A DNA stretch of 64,000 nt from Symbiotaphrina buchneri. Lineage: Eukaryota; Ascomycota; Symbiotaphrinales; Symbiotaphrinaceae. The notes under the pieces were generated by a model, which ran no database searches, was not told the DNA's origin, and was given only the letters and a program-made list of their open reading frames with translations. Location: assembly GCA_001599915.1 (NCBI GenBank), contig BCIG01000010.1, positions 186,001 to 250,000 on the forward strand, given 5' to 3'. Shown here piece after piece: positions 58,271 through 64,000 of the stretch. The translations under genes and the position numbers were made by a program. Each line of letters begins with the position of its first letter. Position 1 is the stretch's first letter.

Positions 58271-58844
58271 ATGGATCCGGACACGCCCCCGGCCGACGCG
58301 TCACCAAGCATCTTTCGCTGGATCTTGGGCTTCCTACTCGTCGGCCTCGCCTGGGGCTTCACGACCCCTTTCATCCGCCGGGCCGCGGTCCACTTCCATC
58401 CGCCGCCCCATCCGTCGGTGGACAACCCGAGGCGCAACTGGTTGACCAAGAGGCTATATAAAGCCTTTTTCACCGTGGTGGACCTGCTCAAAAGCCCTGG
58501 CTATGCAGTTCCCCTGCTAATCAACCTTACGGGGAGTGTTTGGTTTTTCCTCTTGATTGGACAAGCCGGTTCGTGGAATTGCCGACGATCCCTTCCGCCC
58601 TGAAGGCAAATGCTGACGTTGGGCGCTCTTCAGAGTTGTCCTTGATGGTCCCAATTACAAATTCTCTTGCCTTCCTATTCACGGTCCTCGGCGAGTGGTG
58701 GGCCGAGAAGAAGGTCATCTCAAGAGGTGAGATTGTCACTCGAGCAGGCTCAATCCTAGCGCACGCTGACCGTCAACAAACACCTGGATAGGCATGGCAT
58801 TTGTGCTGGGAGGCATTGCTCTCTGCGTGCATTCAAAGAGCTGA
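58271..58844 (+). CDS. TMEM234-like small membrane protein
   Basis: Exons 58271-58568, 58634-58726 and 58792-58844 give 147 residues. Four hydrophobic segments: WILGFLLVGLAWGFTTPFI (N-terminal), VPLLINLTGSVWFFLLIGQA, VPITNSLAFLFTVLGEWWAEKKV and GMAFVLGGIALCVHS. The string NLTGSVWFFLLIGQAELSL is the family signature and is completed across intron 1. It resembles half of an EamA-type transporter; family function is not well known. Odd point: family members, as I remember them, have DTWIG after VISR, but the AG acceptor at 58791 drops the ACACCTGGATAG that would encode it. The DNA before those 12 bases ends in AA rather than AG. Confidence 0.87.
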
Positions 58845-59088
58845 TCCACAAGGAACGTGCCAGGATCGCCTCGTAACTTTAAACCCTTGACTTTTTTTTA
58901 AATAGAGGGATGCAGGTCTATAGATTTCTTACTGGAGCAACACTCAATCACGGCACTTCATTGAAGGATCGTTATTCTTCTCTTCATGATCCCCAACCTT
59001 GCCATGCATAAATGCCCGCTAAGGGCAATGAATCTACACTTCCTCAACTCATCCTACCATCTAAGTAGCGATCGCAGTTGGCATTTCC

Positions 59089-62000
59089 CTATTTCGTGAA
59101 CATGGCCTTGAAGTCAGCGTTGCTCTTCCCTTTGCTCTGCTGGCCTGCTTCTCCGCTGCCAGCCTTTGAGCCCGCTTCAAGTGCTCCCGCTCTGCCCGAC
59201 CCGTGGGATCCTCCGCCTCTTTTAACGCCTAGATTGCCCCTCGCTCCTCTTGCTCCGCCTAGGACCGGTCTCCTGACCATGGCGGGTTGCAAAGTGCCGA
59301 CTCCTTTAGAACCCTTCGCGGTAGAAGCCGCTTGATATGGCTTTGCGCTCTTTTGCTCGGCTGGTAGCTGCAGCATCTCTGCTACCGTTCCAACCCGGAT
59401 CTGCCTGCCGGGCGCTATCTCATACCCTTCAAGGGCAAGAGCAGCTTTGCCGGCATCATGGACATCTTTGAACTCAACGATGGCTCCTTGATGATCCGGC
59501 CGTAAAACAATTTTCGTGAGCGCGCCATAAGGCTCAGTCAAGGCGCGCACACGAGCGTCATTCACTGTATCCGGAATTCCCATCAGGCCAAGTGTCCGCT
59601 GCTGTATCTCTCTGGCGGTAGGTTTAGGCTCTGAATTGGGACTGGATTGGCGAGCAGTCCCGCTGAGCGGACTAGGTCCGGTTGCTGTGTCCGGATCGTT
59701 GCTAGATGAGCTGAGCCGGCGCTCGCCCGAACTCACGACAGTAGTAGCCTGGCGCTTGCTTGGATTTGGAGTAGCTAATGCCACATTTAAAATGCGCGAT
59801 TTGAACTTCGTGAGATTCATATCGAGCGCAGCACTCGCTTGGTCCTGCAGAAGTCAGTGACGGGTCGCGCATTCGCTGTTTTTGACCTACCTTTGTGGAG
59901 AATACTATGAATGCGATCCCCTTGCTTTTGCCACCAACGTTGGTCGGTATTCTCAGTCGTTCAACTTCACCATACTTCTTGAAGATGTCCGCAACTTCCG
60001 CTTCCGTTGCACTCCAGTCAAGATTAGAAACATACACCTCCCGTCCTTCATATAAGGGCCCCGTCCGCTCCTGGCGGTGAAATGGGTTAGAGATCTTCGC
60101 AACTAGCTTCAGCTTTCCGCCGACGAGCTTCCCGTCCAAGGCAGTGGCAGCTTGGGCCTGACTAGACGATATAAATTGCGCATAGCAAAATCGCCTGTGT
60201 GTATTGTATTTGAGTGACGGAAATCTGACCTCGACTATCTCCCCAAACTGCCATCAGTCAGTAGCTGCCCAGACTCAGGCAAACAAGCGCTCTTACCTCT
60301 TTGAATAAGTCGCGAATATAGGCCTCATCTGCAGCCGGGGGAAAGTTAGTCACGAAAAGAGTCGAGCCAGAACCTATTTGGACTTCGATCGTCTTTCCAT
60401 CTAGAGTCTTCATATCTTTTGTCTGTGCAGATAGAACGTCATCCTTTGACTCGAACTCGATCGTCGCAGTCGCTGACGAGCCATCTTCTTCGGTAAGAAT
60501 GTTGAGGTTCAAAATGGGGCCGCACTACATAACATCGTTAGACTTGACGATATCCGTGTGGCGTGGATGACTTACATCTCGAAAGAACTGTCTAAGCCGC
60601 GTATCCGTCGTACCCACCGGAAGGTTTCGGACAACAACAGTGGTGTGCTCCCGATCTCTCTTCAGAAGCGAGTCATTTGTGACTGATCTGTCTGGAACTT
60701 CGGGCAAGTGCTCATTCTCCATTGCAGGGTCCGTGGTTTCAGCAGGTTTGCTGCGTTTACTAGACGGATCATCGGCCGCATTCAAATCGGATTCTCTCTT
60801 TCTCTTATGCTGACTGGCGGACTGATCCGAGGAGGTCGGACCTGTTGACGATTGTTGCTGCTGCGCAGTCGCATTTTCCCATGCCTCTTTTTCCCTCCTC
60901 TTGGCGATGGTTTTTTCAGCCCGTCGGACTTGCACTATAGCGGCTTGCAGTTCTTCCACATCTTCATGGTTCTCGCAATGGCGTATCAAAGTTTCGAAAA
61001 TGGACTCTGGCCAGTCTATATCTGTCCTCTTGGCCGCTTGCTTCAAAACAGCCGTTGCTAGTTTTGGGGTGGACTTGGCCTTGCTTGTTGACCCTGGCAT
61101 GTATCGTTGATTGCCATCTGATTTTCCCCATACGTAGATCTCCCAGTAATAGTATCTTAGCCAGAAATCGTAACTGGAACCCCTTAAAGGAACAAGCCGT
61201 TTCCACTCCTCACGGGCGGCTTCCCAGCTGCCACTTTGAGAAAGGAGCTTTATGTGTATACGCTCGATCCTATAAAGTGGGTCTCCCTTGTAATCCTTCC
61301 CATATTTCTTTCTCCCAAGGTCATTTACACTCTCCAAAGCGGCCAGTATACCGACTTCGGCGACATCGAGTTCTTCGTCTGTTGCATCGCTATGGAAAGC
61401 TCTGCGTCTAAGGAAGCCGCACCATGCTGTATAGACTTTGATGACTTCTTCCATGTTACCAATGTCAAGGATCCCTGTACTGGTGGCTCTGTGTTTGACA
61501 TCTTCGAGCTCTTGAAAGGACTTCTGCTCTCGTTCGCATGTCAACAAGTACTGTGACCATAAAGACCCTGACCATGGGCAATGTCTCGTCGCCCTCTGCA
61601 ACACCGGCAAGGCCTTGGCACCGTTTTTGGAGCCGTTCAGTGAATCATCCACCATGAACATCACATAATCCTCCCACAAACTAGTGTCAGTTGGAAAACG
61701 GATAACGGCGCGTTCGTACAAGGCATTGCACAGGTGAATGTTGAAGGTCCCCCTCCTCTTGTTCTGTCCCAGCTCCCATTCCAAGTATTCGGAGAAAGAA
61801 TTCCATTCCGCAAGCTTGTCCTGCGCCTCCGCCGTACGCAGCAACTTCACTTCCAAGGGCTCACGTATAGCATACTGATTCTTCGCATCTGCAGCCAGAC
61901 GTGTCGTCTCCACCATGGTGTCCTCGTAGTGAGAATTATCGTAGTTAGAGATGAAGGTTGAGAAAGCCTGGAACGTCTGATCCCATGTTCCATGCGGTAC

Positions 62001-63221
62001 TTGCAACCTCTCCATGAATTGGCCCTTGACGTAAGCGACTTTGTCCTCGGTGGGTTGGGCCGATAGGTCACGAATTAAAATCTGGGCATATCGATCCCAC
62101 ACCAGATGGCTGTCATTGATGTGCCATTTCGTTGCCTCTGTGGCTGACTTCCAGACATCCAGCATGGCTTGCCAGCCGAATATCTCTTTACCCACTTCCT
62201 TATCACTCCCTGTCCAACCGTACCATCCGCGAGGGATACTTCCAGCATCATCCCCGTTGGCGTCTTCTGTGATATCGTGAGCAGTGCTATACAAGACCCA
62301 CATCCACTCCCCATACAACAACCACAGCCGTGTGCTCCCTGCTTCTTCATCGACAGCTTTTTGACAAAGCTCCATAACCGCGACCCTCTCTTCCGCATTG
62401 CGAGCCAGGATAATCTCATCCTGGATCCAATCAACCCACAGGTCTTCCCCTACGGGGAACCGATCTTCCATCGCCTCACGCGCCTGACGCAAGTCGTTCA
62501 GGAGATCGTATTTGTGGGGTTCGCCACCGCTTGCGGATGTATCTGGAGGGTGCAAGTGCGAGATGAGGCCTTGGTGCAACAGGTTGACAAGCTGAACATG
62601 AGACTCATGAGCGTATGGATTCTCGGCCAGATAAGCAACGAGTTGCGCAATGGTCTGCAGGTCGGCTTCGGATAGCGAAGTTGCAACGTAGGTTCGAGGC
62701 GGTGGTGTCTGGGCGGGAGCGTCCGTCATCACCAGTTCACCAGTAGACCGCGAGACAGAGTTGGTCCTTGGAAGCGTGTGCAGCCTCGGGTACATGCCCG
62801 TAGGAGAATGCTGGCTATCGTACACCTCGGCGCTTCGCAGCCCATTAGCATTTGCTCGCGCGGTTTGCTGGTGATGCTGCATCGATGCTAGATCTGCGAG
62901 GGTGTCCATTCCTGGCGTCGAGCCTTGCCTCACGAGGCGGCCAGGTTGCCCAGTAGGCGTAGATGTAGCGCTCGTGCCCAAGCCGTGTCCAGGGCTGGCT
63001 ATGGGCGGAGAGGGCAGTATCTGTTGTGCCTGCGAAATGACATTATGAGGTAGGCTTGGAGGTGACAGTTTCGTCAAGGGTGAAGAGGTCACGTTAGGCG
63101 TCACGTTTGGGGTGAGGGAAGAGGATTTGTTTCTGTGCAAGCCTGGATGGCTGCGAGCGGGCGATGGCGGCGCCTCGCTGACCGGTGAATCCTGCGGCGA
63201 AAGGAGCGAGTTGATGTCCAT
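59089..63221 (-). CDS. PRP24: U4/U6 snRNP assembly factor Prp24/SART3 (HAT repeats and RRMs)
   Basis: Anneals U6 with U4 snRNA during spliceosome recycling. Exons 63221-60576, 60524-60297, 60247-59891 and 59844-59089 give about 1328 residues. Residues 1-200 are Ser/Pro-rich and disordered. HAT (half-a-TPR) repeats span about 210-760 (EDLWVDWIQDEI, TRLWLLYGEWMWVL, TSLWEDYVMFMVDD, GSLWSQYLLTCER). A Lys/Arg/Ser linker follows, then RRM1 (TTVVVRNLPVGTTDTRLRQFF, about 865, continuing into exon 2), RRM2 (TLFVTNFPPAADEAYIRDLF), RRM3 (EVYVSNLDWSATEAEVADIF) and a degenerate RRM4 (GLMGIPDTVNDARVRAL). The last residues, SNADFKAMFTK, match the conserved C-terminal motif that contacts LSm proteins. Introns are 51, 49 and 46 nt. 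Confidence 0.95.
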
Positions 63222-64000
63222 CGTGGAGACAATGCCCTGCCTTGTATGCTATTGGGTTCCTATGCGGTCGGGCCGCAGCTCGAATCAGATCTATATGATT
63301 AAAACGACGAAATGTCTGCTCCTCACACCAGACGGCCCTGGTGTTGCCATGAAAGCGCCGGTTGTCGACGTCCTGAAGAGCTCTTTTCTCTTCCCTTCTG
63401 TACTTGGGGAATAGTTTTCAGATCATGTAGACGGGCCAGCGAGGTGTCGAAGGGCCGGTCGTGGAGGCAGCTCGAGGCTGTCACTGGAATTGGATGCGCA
63501 GATGGCCTGTTTGGTTGCAACAATAATTGTCCTGCCTGTAGCCCTCCGCAAGGAAGAGTACGAAGTACAGAGTACAGAGCTGGCCCAGAGCAAGGTACCT
63601 CTACCTGTCCGGACGAAGTACTCCACTATTTTAATTGGCGCTCTTGTCGTCCGACGCCAAGTCCCGCTGCAGGGTCCTTTTCCACCCGCGCACCCTTTTA
63701 CGTAGCCCTCCGTCAAGTGTGAGAGCAGATAATAATGAATAGCTGAGTTCCAAACATCCAACAGGGCGTCCTCGGGACTGATTCGCTTTCGCAGTCAAAT
63801 CTGATTTATTATTATTCTACATGATTGTTGCGGAGTAGTAGAGCTAGTATAGTCATATAAGTTGATAAGCGCCATGGGCTTATGATTTTCCAGCCATCTC
63901 ACCGTTCCCTCACGTTGAGGTACCAAGGAATTCTTAAGGCAGTTTTATCAAGTGCAGTTCCCCTCAGGCGGCCGACTGCGTCATCCTGCAGTGCTCTCAG
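63222..64000. other. upstream region of PRP24 to window end
   Basis: About 780 bases with short ORFs only. It contains AAGGTACCTCTACCTG near 63593 and GCGGAGTAGTAG near 63830. No gene supported. Confidence 0.5.

Noticed and set aside
60170-60235. Possible extra intron in PRP24 (GTCAGA...CACAG)
   Set aside because: The unspliced frame reads VEVRFPSLKYNTHRRFCYAQF, a normal RRM continuation, so splicing here would delete conserved sequence.

Overview
The window is nuclear DNA of a filamentous ascomycete, most likely Eurotiomycetes (Aspergillus/Penicillium-like). Evidence: compact genes on both strands; introns mostly of 46-80 bases with GTRNGT-type donors and CTNAC-like branch sites; CT-rich leaders; and protein families typical of that group (MpkA-type cell-wall MAP kinase, Mit1-type remodeler, fungal NBR1 with several ZZ fingers, DUF3455 secreted proteins). 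I see no bacterial-style operon, no CRISPR array, no convincing tRNA or rRNA gene and no intact mobile element. The species call is inference.

Layout. 1-9.1 kb: 3' end of an unrecognised disordered protein with four DFLR-type motifs, cytosolic TrpRS (-), a PRELI/MSF1 mitochondrial lipid-transfer protein (+), an SDR oxidoreductase (+), a 100-N assembly gap and a secreted DUF3455 protein (+). 9.8-24.6 kb: Barentsz/CASC3-like RNA-binding protein (+), NBR1 autophagy receptor (+), a large Mit1-like chromatin remodeler (-) and, divergently, the mitochondrial rRNA methyltransferase Mrm1 (+). 25.4-31.3 kb: a CCCH zinc-finger gene (+) whose 5' end is frame-broken, Alg13 (-), mitoribosomal Rsm24/mS35 (+) and a HAD phosphatase (-). 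32.2-36.1 kb: AP-3 mu (-), a 97-residue DUF4536 protein split by an intron (+) and a HAPSTR1/TAPR1-like protein (-). 36.9-47.4 kb: ISWI remodeler (+), a class IV aminotransferase resembling aminodeoxychorismate lyase (-), Tom70 (+) and a tail-anchored FHA protein (+). 47.8-63.2 kb: a GC-rich 122-codon ORF (-), a gamma-glutamyltranspeptidase-family enzyme (-), mitochondrial release factor (+), MpkA MAP kinase (+), a small disordered protein (+), an alpha/beta hydrolase (-), a TMEM234-like membrane protein (+) and the U6 snRNP factor Prp24/SART3 (-).

The genes are mostly housekeeping and do not form one pathway. Several serve mitochondria (PRELI/MSF1, Mrm1, Rsm24, DUF4536, Tom70, Mrf1). Two Snf2-type remodelers lie within about 20 kb. 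Many neighbours are divergent pairs sharing promoters of 300-860 bases, some with CCAAT, CACGTG or clustered GATA motifs. Exon joins were worked out by hand from reading-frame phase, GT/AG signals and remembered family sequence; no alignment or transcript data was available. I found no clear undescribed biological system. The best leads are the DFLR-motif protein, the frame break in the CCCH gene, a shifted splice acceptor in the TMEM234 gene, microexons (11 and 19 nt), stop-free 3n introns, and a GATA cluster upstream of the FHA gene.
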